Assembly: GCA_944391055.1 (NCBI GenBank)
Contig: CALXSF010000011.1
Location: 20,826 to 84,825 of the forward strand
Source of the DNA: an uncultured Kiritimatiellota bacterium
GTDB taxonomy: Bacteria; Verrucomicrobiota; Kiritimatiellia; RFP12; DVOR01
Direction: 5' to 3'
Length of the DNA stretch: 64,000 nucleotides
The notes beneath the pieces are model-generated. The model searched no databases. It had not been told where the DNA came from and saw nothing but the letters and a program-made list of their open reading frames with translations. This document shows positions 1-8,018 of this stretch, in pieces (position 1 is the first letter of the stretch; every line of letters begins with the position of its first letter). The translations under genes were made by a program, and so were the position numbers.

Positions 1-1064
1 TTGTCGAAGGTGAAGTCCGTGCCGGGGAAGCGCCGCCGCAGGCTTTCGGCCACCAAGTTCTGCCAGCCGGGGTTCTGCGTGATGGAGCCGCCGAGGAAGA
101 CGACCCGCGCGCGCCCTTGGCGGCGGATGCGGTCGAGCACGGGGCGAAGCGCGGCGGCGTCGGAGGACCAGGCGGCCATGACCTCCGGGGAAAGGTCGGG
201 GAGGGGGGCGTGGGCCTCGATGAAGTCCGCGGTCTTCTCCACGGCGTCGAGGGGGAAGTGGTGGCCGCGCAGGGAATAGGGGCCTTTGTTGACGTGGATG
301 GCCATCTCGCCGCCGGCGGCGCGGAAGCGTTCGGCGAAGGGCTCGGTGTTGTGGCGCGGGGGCACCACCGCGTCCTCCGGGCCGATGGTGTGCCAGATGG
401 GGAGGTGGGCGCGGGCGAGCTTCTCGGCCAGGTGGAGGCCCGTGCCGCGCCAAGCCTCGGCCTCGGCGTCGGACGTGAAGCCGTAGACCTGCTTGAGGCG
501 CGCCCAGTCGGCCTCGGAACGCTCGCCGCGGCCGTCCTTGCCCTCCGGCCAGGTGGTGAAGTCCATCACGGGGGTGTCGCCGTAGATCGAGGCGACGCGC
601 TCGGGCCAGCGGTCGGCGAAGGCGTAGATGAAGAGCCCGCCGCGGCTGCACCCGTAGAGCGACACGCGCGGGTTCAGGCCGTAGAGGCGCGTGACGAGGG
701 CGTAGAAGGCGTCCCAAAGGCGCATGGCCCGCGGCGAACCGTAGAGGTTGGCGGTGTCGATGTGGGCGGTGTGGAAGCCGCGTTTGAGGAGGACGAGGTC
801 GATCTCGTCGTGGTAGCCGGGGAAGCGCGCGCGCCAGACCCACGGCTTGCCCGGGGCAGGCGTCTTGGGGAAGGTGACCCAGGCCGCGTGCCCCTCGAGC
901 GTGAAGGAGACGCGGCGGTAGCCGTGCCACGTGCCCTCCCGCAACCCGCTTGCCTTGGCCGCGGCGTCCGCGAGGGGGGCTTCGGGCGTGGCCTCGGCCG
1001 CGAGGGGCGCAGCCAAACCCAAAAACAGGAGGCCCGCCAGGGCCAAGCGCAATCCGTGTCGCAT
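1..1064 (-). CDS. secreted alpha/beta-hydrolase fused to SGNH/GDSL hydrolase (partial, 3' end off window)
   Basis: The minus frame from the ATG at 1064 stays open to the window edge (354 codons, C-terminus missing). Residues 1-24 form a signal peptide (basic MRHGLR, Leu/Ala core, Ala-rich cleavage site), so the product is probably exported. An alpha/beta-hydrolase domain follows, with the nucleophile elbow GCSRG (Ser140) after a Tyr-rich strand and a likely acid/His region near HTIGPEDAVVPPRHN. At about residue 322 a second domain begins with FLGGSITQN, the block I motif of SGNH hydrolases (nucleophile about Ser327). Esterase activity, perhaps on acylated polysaccharide, is inferred. The likely Shine-Dalgarno is GGAAGGA just upstream of the ATG. 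Only the start of the second domain is visible, so its completeness is unknown. Confidence 0.8.
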   Translation of the reverse strand, partial: MRHGLRLALAGLLFLGLAAPLAAEATPEAPLADAAAKASGLREGTWHGYRRVSFTLEGHAAWVTFPKTPAPGKPWVWRARFPGYHDEIDLVLLKRGFHTAHIDTANLYGSPRAMRLWDAFYALVTRLYGLNPRVSLYGCSRGGLFIYAFADRWPERVASIYGDTPVMDFTTWPEGKDGRGERSEADWARLKQVYGFTSDAEAEAWRGTGLHLAEKLARAHLPIWHTIGPEDAVVPPRHNTEPFAERFRAAGGEMAIHVNKGPYSLRGHHFPLDAVEKTADFIEAHAPLPDLSPEVMAAWSSDAAALRPVLDRIRRQGRARVVFLGGSITQNPGWQNLVAESLRRRFPGTDFTFD

Positions 1065-1167
1065 TGTTCGTCCTTCCTTTCTTGGCATTAGTGTAACAAG
1101 CGGATAAGACGGCGGGGCGGCGTCGGCGGACGCGGCGCCCGTTGCGTACACAGGTAGGCAGGGAGGG

Positions 1168-2430
1168 TCAGTCGGCGGCGCGGCGGAGGCTCTCGGCGGC
1201 GCGGCGGGCGTCGGCGAGGATGGCCGCCTCGTCCGCGACGCGCCGGCCGCGCATGAGCACGCGCCCCGCGCAGAGCACGGTGTCCACGCACGCGGAGTCG
1301 GCGGCGTAGACGAAGTTCGCGTCCGGGTCGCCCCCGCCCGCGAAGGCCGGGTTCTCCAGATCCACGAGGATGCAGTCGGCCTCCGCGCCCGGGACGATGC
1401 GCCCGGCCTCGGGGAAGCCGAGCGCGGCGGCGCCCACCTCCGTCGCGGCGCGGTCCAGGTCGGCGAAGCGCAGGGCGTCGGGCGAACCGGCGCCGAGTTT
1501 GGCGGAGAGCGCGGCGGCCTTGGCCTCGGCGATCATCGAGAGGCCGTTGTTCGAGGCCGCGCCGTCGGTGCCCACCGCGACGCGCACGCCGGCGGCGGCG
1601 GCGCGGGCCCAGGGGAAGACACCGCTGGCGAGCTTTTGGTTGGACTGCGGACAGTGGGCGACGACGCACCCCCGCTCGGCGATGAGGGCCAGATCCGCGT
1701 CGTCCACATGGCAGCAATGCGCCAGCACCGTGCCGGGCCGCAGCAGCCCACAGGCGTCGAGGTAGGCGATGGGGCTGCCGAAGCCGAAACGCTCCCGGGC
1801 GATGGCCGCCTCGGCGGCGGTCTCGGCGGCGTGGGTATGGATGGGCAGGCCGGTCTCCGCCGCCCGCGCAGCCACGCGGCGGAGCAGCTCGGGCGTGGTG
1901 GTGTAGAGCGCGTGCGGGGCCAGGGAGAGGCCGATCGTCGGCGGCAACCCGTCGCGGAGCGCCCAGGCGGCCGCGTTCTCGATGTGGTCGCTCACCTGAT
2001 CCATGAACATCAGCCCGACGCGGGCGCGCACGCCCATCTCCGCCGCCGCGCGGATGACGGCCGGCTGGTGGAAGTACATGTCGTTGAAGCCCACGCAGCC
2101 GCTCCGCAGCCCCTCCAGGATGGCCAGCCGCGTGCCCGCGTAGACGGCCTCCGCGGTCAGCCGGGCCTCGCGCGGCCAAACCACCCGCCTCAGCCAATCC
2201 ATCAGCGCGCAATCGTCGTCGACGCCCCGCAGCAAGGTCATCGCCTGATGGGTGTGCGCGTTGTAGAAAGGCGGCCGCAGCAGGAAGCGCGCCCCGTCGA
2301 TCCGCTCCCGCGCCGCCGCGCCCGCCAGCGTCCCCGCCGGCTCCACCGCCGCGAAGCGCGTCCCGCGCACCGCCACATCCACGCGCCGCCCACGCAGCAG
2401 CGCCCCGTCGATCGCCAAATCGAACATCAC
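1168..2430 (-). CDS. mtaD: 5-methylthioadenosine/S-adenosylhomocysteine deaminase-like amidohydrolase
   Basis: This is a 420-residue metal-dependent amidohydrolase of the SsnA/MtaD/TrzN group. Visible metal and catalytic motifs are NAHTH (His59, His61), HTHAAE (His198, His200, Glu203), AHCCH (His238, His241) and GTDGAASNN (Asp289). The GTDGAASNN form is characteristic of MTA/SAH deaminases, which convert S-adenosylhomocysteine to S-inosylhomocysteine or methylthioadenosine to methylthioinosine in the cytoplasm. It begins 14 bases after the stop of the SAH-hydrolase-like gene and must be cotranscribed with it. This context supports a role in SAH recycling. Other amidohydrolases (guanine or cytosine deaminase) are less likely from the motif set. 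The start ATG follows a GAGGGAAGG Shine-Dalgarno. Confidence 0.82.
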   Translation of the reverse strand: MMFDLAIDGALLRGRRVDVAVRGTRFAAVEPAGTLAGAAARERIDGARFLLRPPFYNAHTHQAMTLLRGVDDDCALMDWLRRVVWPREARLTAEAVYAGTRLAILEGLRSGCVGFNDMYFHQPAVIRAAAEMGVRARVGLMFMDQVSDHIENAAAWALRDGLPPTIGLSLAPHALYTTTPELLRRVAARAAETGLPIHTHAAETAAEAAIARERFGFGSPIAYLDACGLLRPGTVLAHCCHVDDADLALIAERGCVVAHCPQSNQKLASGVFPWARAAAAGVRVAVGTDGAASNNGLSMIAEAKAAALSAKLGAGSPDALRFADLDRAATEVGAAALGFPEAGRIVPGAEADCILVDLENPAFAGGGDPDANFVYAADSACVDTVLCAGRVLMRGRRVADEAAILADARRAAESLRRAAD

Positions 2431-2444
2431 GGCCTCCCTTCCCT

Positions 2445-3476
2445 CTATTCCTGCGCGGCCTCGAAGGCCTCCAACTCCGCCAGCAGCGCCCCCGGCAGCG
2501 CCGCAAGGATCGCCGCCTCGTCCGCCGCCGCGGGCACGTTCGGCCCCGGCGCCAACGCCCCCTGCGCCAAGCGAAGGGCCGCCAGATTGTGCAGTGCGAA
2601 GGTCGGGTCGATGTACCGCATCCGCGTCGGCTCCCCCAAGGCGAAGTTCAGCGGCGCCTTGGCGTTCAGCACCCGGGCGGCGGGCACGCCAGGGCCGAAC
2701 TCATCCTCCACCCCCATGTTCGCCAGGACGGCCTGGCCGGCGAGCAGATCGGCGGCATACGGCGCCGCCGCGCCCCGGACGCCCGTGGCCGTCACCACCA
2801 CGTCGGCCCGGCGCAGCAGCGCCCCCGGGGCCTCCGCCCGCTCCGCCCCGCGCGGCGGACGCGCCCCCGAGGGGTCCACGACGAAGCAGCGCGCGCCCTC
2901 CCGCGCCAGACGGAACAGGATGCCACGCCCCACCTTGCCGCAGCCGAAGACCACCGCCACGCGCCCCCGCAGCTCCCCCACCCCGAAATGCCGCAGCCCC
3001 CGCACCAGCCCGTCGCCCGTGCCCAGCGCCGTCTCGAAAAGCTTCACCCGCCCCGCGTCCGTCAGCGCCACGGGCTTGGCGCACCCCGCGTAGCGCGCGG
3101 CGCCCGAGCGCGTCAGCTCGGCGTAACCCAAGCGCGCCGACACGTCCGCGAAGGCCCCCGCGCAATCCAGCACCACATCAAACCCCCGCGCCAAGCGCGC
3201 CGCGTCGGGCACGCGCAGGCCGAACGCCCCCAGCCGCGCGGCCACCGCCGGGTCGTGCGGCATGGCGCGCCCGTAGCCCACCCACACCTCCGCCCCCGTC
3301 GCCAGCAGGCAGGCGTGCTTGAGCAGCGTGTTGCGGAAGAGCGGCGTGGCGTCCAGCACCGTCAGCCCCGCCAAGGGACGCGCCGACGCGCGCCCCCACG
3401 CCGCGCGCTGCCGCGTCAGCGCCGGCCGCTCGCCCTCGGGGTAGACCCCGCCAAAGACCGCGAATGCGTCGTCCAT
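2445..3476 (-). CDS. divergent S-adenosylhomocysteine hydrolase-like NAD-binding protein
   Basis: The protein has 343 residues and resembles adenosylhomocysteinase but is shorter than the usual 400-480. The NAD-binding Rossmann motif FGCGKVGRG (Gly178-Gly183) and the segment around VKLFETALGTGDGL (140-156) match the SAHH core. Within that core the canonical catalytic Asp and Asn after the Lys (K-x-x-D-N) are replaced by Glu148 and Thr149, so activity is altered or the substrate differs. It is followed immediately by the MTA/SAH deaminase gene, as in organisms that deaminate SAH first and then cleave S-inosylhomocysteine. A role as an inosylhomocysteine hydrolase is an inference. The ATG is only 6 bases after a TATAAT box and has no Shine-Dalgarno, suggesting a leaderless mRNA. 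Confidence 0.7.
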   Translation of the reverse strand: MDDAFAVFGGVYPEGERPALTRQRAAWGRASARPLAGLTVLDATPLFRNTLLKHACLLATGAEVWVGYGRAMPHDPAVAARLGAFGLRVPDAARLARGFDVVLDCAGAFADVSARLGYAELTRSGAARYAGCAKPVALTDAGRVKLFETALGTGDGLVRGLRHFGVGELRGRVAVVFGCGKVGRGILFRLAREGARCFVVDPSGARPPRGAERAEAPGALLRRADVVVTATGVRGAAAPYAADLLAGQAVLANMGVEDEFGPGVPAARVLNAKAPLNFALGEPTRMRYIDPTFALHNLAALRLAQGALAPGPNVPAAADEAAILAALPGALLAELEAFEAAQE

Positions 3477-3482
3477 GCCGCC

Positions 3483-3492
3483 ATTATAGCAC
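3483..3492 (-). promoter_or_regulatory. extended -10 promoter of the SAHH-like/mtaD operon
   Basis: On the minus strand the sequence reads TGCTATAAT, with the TATAAT at 3488-3483. Six bases separate it from the ATG at 3476, so transcription would start at or next to the start codon. No clear -35 is visible. Confidence 0.65.
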
Positions 3493-3493
3493 G

Positions 3494-5758
3494 TCAGCGG
3501 CCCCGGGGCGGCGCGCCGAGGCGCAGGTAAAGCACGGCGCCGAGGATGAGCAGCGCGCCGACGGGCAGGGCCGCGGCGACGCGCCAGACCAGCGCCGTCC
3601 CCGCCAGGTCGGCGAGGAAGACCTTCAGCACCGTCGCGGCGAAGAGCCCGAGCCCCGCCAGCCGCGCCGGCCGGCTACCCCGCCACAGCCCGGCGGCCAT
3701 GAGCCCCAGCGCGTAGAGCGCCCAGGCCACGCTGACGGCCACGCCCGCCGCCTCCCCCGGCCAAAGCCCGCCGAGGTCATGGGCGAAGCGCGTCAGCGCC
3801 ACCCCGAAGACGACCCCCGCCACGGCCCGCGTGGCGGCCCGCCCCGGCGCCCACAGCCCCAACGCCCAAAGATGGGCCGCCAACACCACGACTGCCGCCG
3901 GGAGGCCCGGCCAGTCCCACCACGAATCCGGCCCGAGCGCCAGCATGAGGCCGACCGCCGCCATCCCGAGCGTCGCCGCGAACGTCACCACGAAGGCGGC
4001 CCGGCGCAGCCACGGCACCGTCGGGCGCAGCGCCAGCGGCACGAACGCGCAGAGCGCGGCGACGGCGGCGAAGGCAACGAGGCACGCGACGTCATCCGGC
4101 ATCACGCACTGCCAGACGATCAGCGGCACATAGGGCAGCGCGAGCGCCCAGGCCAGCAGCGCCGCCCCCTGCCCGCGCCACGCGCCGGAAGGCGTCACGC
4201 GGAGATGGGCGTGGAGCCCCACCAGCGCCGTCCCCGCCAGGCAAAGCCCCGAGCGCGTCAGCGCCTCCACGCCCGAGAACCCCACCCCACGCCCCAACGC
4301 CACGGCCAACGCCGCGAAGAGCGCGAAGAGCCCCAGGCATTGGCCCAAGTCGACGAGCGCCCGCTCGCGCACCCGCAGCCCCAGCTCCGTCGCCGCCACG
4401 GCCAGCAGGCACCACGCCAGCGCCGTCTCCGCCACCCCCAGCGCGAAGGTCACGCCCAGCGCCGCGTCCACCAGCGCCATCAGCGTCCCGCACCACGTCG
4501 GCCCGCGCGCGCCCAGCCGCCGGGCGGCCCACGCCAGCGCGCCATGCGCCGCGAGGAGCGCCGCGGCCATCCCCGCCCCCGCGGCGTCCGGCGCGTCCGA
4601 GGCGAAGACCGCCCCCCAGAAGGCCGCGAGGTTCGCCACCTGCGCCGCGAAGAGCAGCCACGTGGCCCGCCCCTCCCGCCGCGCCAAGACCGCCGCGCCG
4701 TAGGCCACGGCCAAAAGATGGAGGATCAGGAACCACGCCTGCGAGCCCGCGCCCCACGGCGCGAGAAGCGTCACCACCCACGCCAAGGCGAAGCCCAGCA
4801 CCGCCAGCGCGTCCCACCGCCGCCACAGCGCGCCCGCGCCCACGCAGACGGCCAGCAGGCCCAGATAACCGTAGAGCATCGGCAGATTGGCCGTCTCCGC
4901 GCGCAGCAGCACGGGCGTGAGCATCCCGCCCACCGTCGCCAAGGCCGCCACCGAGGGTAGGCGCCGCCCCAGCGCGAAAAGCCCGCACCCCACCGTCAGC
5001 AGCGCCATCCCCGCGAAGCCCGCCGCCGCCGACACCAGGCCGAACATCGCGGAGGCGGCGTAGAAGGCGAAGTAGAGCGCCACCGTGCCGACGCCCGCCA
5101 ACCCCTCGCCCACCAGCCGATAGCGCGTGCGCAGGAGCGCCGCGCCCCCGGCCACGAGCGCCGCCCCGGCCAGCGCCGTCAGCGCGCACCGTCCCCACGG
5201 CCCCAACACCCCCCGCGCGACGGCCCACCGCACGAAGAAGGAAAGCCCCGCCAGCACCGTCAGCACGCCCACCCGGATCAGCCAATGCGCCGCCAGGGCC
5301 GTCTCGCGCGGCGTGCCCGGCGCGGGCGCGAAACGCCCCCGCACCGACAGCCACTCCCACGCCACCGCCGTCAGGCGCCCCAGCCACGCCGCCAACGGCG
5401 ACGGCTCCGGCTCCGGACGCGGAGGGGGCGGGGGCGACGGGGGCGACGGGGGTGGGGGCGTCACGATCGGGCGCGGGCGCGGAGGAGGCGGTGGCGTCAC
5501 GATCGGGCGCGGGCGCGGAGGAGGCGGTGGAGGCGGCGCCGCGGGCGCGGGCCGGGGCGGCGGGGGCGCCTCCGCCGCGGGGGCGCGCCGCGCGAGACGT
5601 TCCTTGCGCGCCGCGGACAATTCCCCGCGCAGCGCGGCGAGTTCCTCGCGCAGCGCCCGCTCCACGTCAGTGAGCCTGATGACGATGAACGGCAGCGCAA
5701 GCAGCCCGATGCCGATCCCGACAAGCACCAACAAAAGCAGCAACACAAGCAACGCCAT
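3494..5758 (-). CDS. DUF2339 family polytopic membrane protein
   Basis: A 754-residue protein of the DUF2339 type. Residues 1-30 are one hydrophobic segment (MALLVLLLLLVLVGIGIGLL). A charged helix follows (about 30-60, LREELAALRGELS), then a Pro/Arg-rich stretch containing two copies of PPPPPRPRPIVT (about 80-115), then roughly 600 residues of closely spaced transmembrane helices rich in Ala, Leu, Trp and Gly. The start at 5758 is chosen over an upstream in-frame ATG because GGAGG lies 8 bases before it and the membrane anchor begins at once. Function is unknown in the family; it is an inner-membrane protein. The gene is monocistronic, with its own promoter (TGTGGTAGACT near 5790-5800) and a neighbouring operon that ends at a terminator. 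Confidence 0.8.
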   Translation of the reverse strand: MALLVLLLLLVLVGIGIGLLALPFIVIRLTDVERALREELAALRGELSAARKERLARRAPAAEAPPPPRPAPAAPPPPPPPRPRPIVTPPPPPRPRPIVTPPPPSPPSPPPPPRPEPEPSPLAAWLGRLTAVAWEWLSVRGRFAPAPGTPRETALAAHWLIRVGVLTVLAGLSFFVRWAVARGVLGPWGRCALTALAGAALVAGGAALLRTRYRLVGEGLAGVGTVALYFAFYAASAMFGLVSAAAGFAGMALLTVGCGLFALGRRLPSVAALATVGGMLTPVLLRAETANLPMLYGYLGLLAVCVGAGALWRRWDALAVLGFALAWVVTLLAPWGAGSQAWFLILHLLAVAYGAAVLARREGRATWLLFAAQVANLAAFWGAVFASDAPDAAGAGMAAALLAAHGALAWAARRLGARGPTWCGTLMALVDAALGVTFALGVAETALAWCLLAVAATELGLRVRERALVDLGQCLGLFALFAALAVALGRGVGFSGVEALTRSGLCLAGTALVGLHAHLRVTPSGAWRGQGAALLAWALALPYVPLIVWQCVMPDDVACLVAFAAVAALCAFVPLALRPTVPWLRRAAFVVTFAATLGMAAVGLMLALGPDSWWDWPGLPAAVVVLAAHLWALGLWAPGRAATRAVAGVVFGVALTRFAHDLGGLWPGEAAGVAVSVAWALYALGLMAAGLWRGSRPARLAGLGLFAATVLKVFLADLAGTALVWRVAAALPVGALLILGAVLYLRLGAPPRGR
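5456..5530. repeat. tandem repeat coding for Pro-Arg-rich PPPPPRPRPIVT units
   Basis: Two near-identical units of about 36 bases lie back to back inside the DUF2339 gene (ggcgtcacgatcgggcgcgg repeated). They encode two PRPRPIVT blocks in the flexible linker between the coiled segment and the membrane domain, a site where copy number could vary by slippage. Confidence 0.7.
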
Positions 5759-5818
5759 GACGCAATCCCTCCGGGGTTCCCAATGACATCCCCAGTCTAC
5801 CACATCCCGCACACGCAA

Positions 5819-5845
5819 GCAAAACGCCCCGCCGGGAGGCGGGGC
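5819..5845 (-). terminator. terminator of the flavodoxin operon
   Basis: Read on the minus strand, GCCCCGCC-TCCC-GGCGGGGC is followed by GTTTTGC. It lies 23 bases after the flavodoxin stop. Confidence 0.75.
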
Positions 5846-5867
5846 GCGGGGAGGCCGGGCGGGCGGC

Positions 5868-6359
5868 TCAGAGGGCGGCCCGGAGCTGTTCGGCCCAGGC
5901 GGCGAGGCGCCCGGGGGTCTGCTCGGCCTCGTTGGTGTCGTCGAGGGCCAAGCCGACGAAGCGGCCGTCGCGGACGGCGAGGGAGTCCTTGGCGGCGTAG
6001 CCGTCGGCGGGGACTTGGCCGACGAGGGTGGCGCCGCGCTCGACGGCCTTGTCGGCGAGGATGCCGAGGGCGTTGGCGAAGGTGTCGGCGAACCCGACGG
6101 AGTCGCCCGTGCCGAAGACGGCGACCTTGCGGCCGGTGAGGTCGACGGCGTCGAGGAGGGCGATGCCGGAGGCCCAGTCGTCCTGAAGCTCGCCGTAGCC
6201 CCAGGTGGAGCTGCCGAGGAGGAGGAGGTCGGCCTCGAAGCTGCCGGCGTCGGCGGCGGCGACGGGGATGGCCTCGGCGCCGAGGAGGGCGGCGAGCTGT
6301 TGGGCGGCGGCCTCGGTCGCGCCGGTGGTGCTGCCGTAGACGATTTTGACGGTTGCCAT
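5868..6359 (-). CDS. flavodoxin
   Basis: A 163-residue FMN-binding electron carrier. The N-terminal phosphate loop YGSTTGATE (8-16) is diagnostic, followed by the aromatic loop STWGYGELQDDW (about 50-61) and the DDTNEAEQT segment near the C-terminus, as in FldA. The length fits a long-chain flavodoxin. It would shuttle low-potential electrons in the cytoplasm, for example to radical SAM enzymes, several of which are in this window. The gene is second in an operon after a DUF3793 gene (3-base gap) and ends at a strong terminator. Flavodoxins often replace ferredoxin under iron limitation. The palindromes at the operon promoter are compatible with metal control, but that link is inferred. Confidence 0.92.
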   Translation of the reverse strand: MATVKIVYGSTTGATEAAAQQLAALLGAEAIPVAAADAGSFEADLLLLGSSTWGYGELQDDWASGIALLDAVDLTGRKVAVFGTGDSVGFADTFANALGILADKAVERGATLVGQVPADGYAAKDSLAVRDGRFVGLALDDTNEAEQTPGRLAAWAEQLRAAL

Positions 6360-6362
6360 GTG

Positions 6363-6998
6363 TCAGGCTCCTTTCATGATGTGTTGGGAAAGTTGCGGGA
6401 AGGGGAAGGCGGCGATGCGGCGGAAGCGCTCGGTGGGCTCGGCGACGGCGGCGCAGACCCCGGCGGCCCAAAGCTCCAGCCGCCGGTGGAAGCGCATGAG
6501 GCGGCGGGAGGGCCCCTCGGCGCCGAAGACGCGCCAGCGGTCGCCCGCGCGGGTGGTCTCGGGGGCGGCGCCAAGGAAGCCGGCGACGTCCTTGTGCGGG
6601 TAGCCAACGAAGAGGCCGACCTCGTGGGCGGGGCCGCGGCGCCAGCGGCGGGCGAGCTCCGCGAGGAGCGGGTCAAGCCCGCGCCCGACGGGCCAGCCAC
6701 GGGCGCGGAGCAGCTCGGCCGCCTCGGGCCGGGCGAGGGCCTCGGCGAGGCGGGCGGGATGGAAGAAGAGGGCGAGCGCGCCCTCGCCCTCCTCCGAAAG
6801 GATGCGGTAGGGCAGGGCCAGCTGGGCGAAGACGGCGCGGACCTTGCCGCAGCCGTCGGGGCCTTGGCGGCCGCAGAGGGGCACGCGCAGCAGTTCGGCG
6901 GGCTTGGCGCCGCAGCGGACGGCCGCGGTCTTCATGGTGAGGAACGCGAGGGTCTCCTCGCGATGACGGCTGCAAATCTCGCTCCAGACGTCCAACAT
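6363..6998 (-). CDS. DUF3793 family protein
   Basis: A 211-residue protein of the DUF3793 type, a family often found beside flavodoxin genes, as here. Visible features are an N-terminal ETLAFLTMKTAAVRCGAKPAEL segment, a Cys-containing CGRQGPDGCGKV, LFVGYPHKDVAGFLG in the middle (the conserved GYPxxDVxGF-type motif) and a C-terminal RFHRRLELWAAG. Function is unknown; the pairing suggests a role in flavodoxin-dependent or metal-related metabolism. The ATG at 6998 is preferred because AGGGAT lies about 9 bases upstream; a TTG at 7007 in the same frame is the alternative. The stop is 3 bases before the flavodoxin ATG, so translation is probably coupled. Confidence 0.78.
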   Translation of the reverse strand: MLDVWSEICSRHREETLAFLTMKTAAVRCGAKPAELLRVPLCGRQGPDGCGKVRAVFAQLALPYRILSEEGEGALALFFHPARLAEALARPEAAELLRARGWPVGRGLDPLLAELARRWRRGPAHEVGLFVGYPHKDVAGFLGAAPETTRAGDRWRVFGAEGPSRRLMRFHRRLELWAAGVCAAVAEPTERFRRIAAFPFPQLSQHIMKGA

Positions 6999-7000
6999 TC

Positions 7001-7014
7001 TTAGCAATCCCTAA
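7001..7014. promoter_or_regulatory. palindrome TTAG-N6-CTAA over the DUF3793 start (candidate operator 1)
   Basis: The sequence TTAGCAATCCCTAA has TTAG/CTAA arms and matches the perfect palindrome at 7099-7112 in its outer bases. It overlaps the translation start region of the DUF3793-flavodoxin operon. Confidence 0.45.
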
Positions 7015-7033
7015 TGCTTCTTCCCAAGAAAAG

Positions 7034-7067
7034 CGGAAGGACGACCCTTCCGTCGCTGCCAATGATA
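7034..7067 (-). promoter_or_regulatory. promoter -10 and 5'-UTR hairpin of the flavodoxin operon
   Basis: On the minus strand TGCTATCAT gives an extended -10 at 7067-7062. Just downstream a hairpin with arms CGGAAGG/CCTTCCG and a 5-base loop (7052-7034) lies in the leader. Confidence 0.5.
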
Positions 7068-7098
7068 GCAAAAGGCGGAAGCAAAGGGGAAGAGGAAA

Positions 7099-7112
7099 TT
7101 AGTAATTACTAA
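7099..7112. promoter_or_regulatory. perfect 14-bp palindrome TTAGTAATTACTAA (candidate operator 2)
   Basis: This perfect inverted repeat lies about 32 bases upstream of the operon's -10 box, in a short AT-rich patch within a GC-rich genome. With the related half-palindrome at 7001-7014 it brackets the promoter. TTAG/CTAA arms recall DtxR-type metal regulator boxes, but the regulator cannot be identified from this window. Confidence 0.5.
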
Positions 7113-7126
7113 GAAATCGCCCCGCC

Positions 7127-8002
7127 TCAGCGGTTGGGGGAGGCGATGGCGGGGTCCAGGAGCTGGACGGCCATGTGGCTGTCGCGGCCGCGGTTCGGAG
7201 CGGCGTAGCGCCAGAGAATGGTCTTGTTGGGGGCGATCTCGAAGGCGCCGACGTCGCCTTTGCCGTAGGCGTAGCAGCCGACGACGAGGTTGCCGTTGGG
7301 GAGGAGGTGGAGGCCGGTCATGTTGCGGATGGGGAGCCCGGAGCGCGCGCCGACGAACTCCCAGAGCAGCCTGTGGTCGGGCGACCAGAGCTGGATGCGG
7401 TCGAGGGAGGCGACGTAGAGGTTGCCGGCGGGGTCGGGCACGGCGGCGAAGGCGAGGCCGGGGACCTTCTGGCTCCACTTCTTGGCGAGGTCGGGGCCGT
7501 AGAGCTCGACGATGCCGGCGCCGGAGCGGCAGACGAGGGTGTCGCCGTTGGGGAGGCGGCGCACCATGCGGAGGGTCTGGTGGCGGTTGGCCTTGTTGAG
7601 GGGCACCTGGATGACGTTGAGCCGCTCGCCCTTGGGGGTGAGCTCGAAGACGCGCCCGGTGCTGTTCTCGCCGATGAGGGTGTTGCCGTTGGGGAGGCGC
7701 TGGCAGGAGTAGACGCCGCCGCCGGTCTTGTCCTCCGAGACGTATTGCCAGACGCGCCGGCCGGAGGCGTCGGCCTCCCAGGCGGAGCCGTCGGCGGCGA
7801 GGATGTGGCCGTTGGGGAGGAGCCAGCCGTCGTTGTTGTTGCCGCCGCGCCAGGTCTGGGCGGTCTTGCCGTCGGGGGTGACGCGGGCATAGTAGCCGGC
7901 GCCGGCCAAAAAGAGGTCGTGCGCGGGGCGGCCGCCGGAGAACTGCGCCCACGCGGGGGCGGCCAGCAGGCAAAGGGCGGGGAGAAGGCAGAACGGTCTC
8001 AT
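7127..8002 (-). CDS. secreted beta-propeller-like protein with LPNG repeats
   Basis: A 291-residue exported protein with a signal peptide at residues 1-19 (MRPFCLLPALCLLAAPAWA). The mature part has repeated blades marked by LPNGH, LPNGN, LPNGD and LPNGN, with Trp/Gly turns such as WRGGNNNDGW. This pattern is typical of PQQ-like or arylsulfotransferase-type beta-propellers. No catalytic residues are recognisable, and the ligand or role is unknown. The ATG at 8002 has AAAGGAA 6 bases upstream and starts the signal peptide; an upstream in-frame ATG would add 12 charged residues and is rejected. The neighbouring DUF6057-like gene stops 17 bases upstream, so cotranscription is likely. Confidence 0.75.
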   Translation of the reverse strand: MRPFCLLPALCLLAAPAWAQFSGGRPAHDLFLAGAGYYARVTPDGKTAQTWRGGNNNDGWLLPNGHILAADGSAWEADASGRRVWQYVSEDKTGGGVYSCQRLPNGNTLIGENSTGRVFELTPKGERLNVIQVPLNKANRHQTLRMVRRLPNGDTLVCRSGAGIVELYGPDLAKKWSQKVPGLAFAAVPDPAGNLYVASLDRIQLWSPDHRLLWEFVGARSGLPIRNMTGLHLLPNGNLVVGCYAYGKGDVGAFEIAPNKTILWRYAAPNRGRDSHMAVQLLDPAIASPNR

Positions 8003-8018
8003 GGCATTCCTTTCGCGA

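Noticed and set aside
7001..7112. A classical Fur box at the flavodoxin operon
   Set aside because: The palindromes lack the GATAAT-type repeats of Fur boxes; only a general metal-regulator likeness remains.
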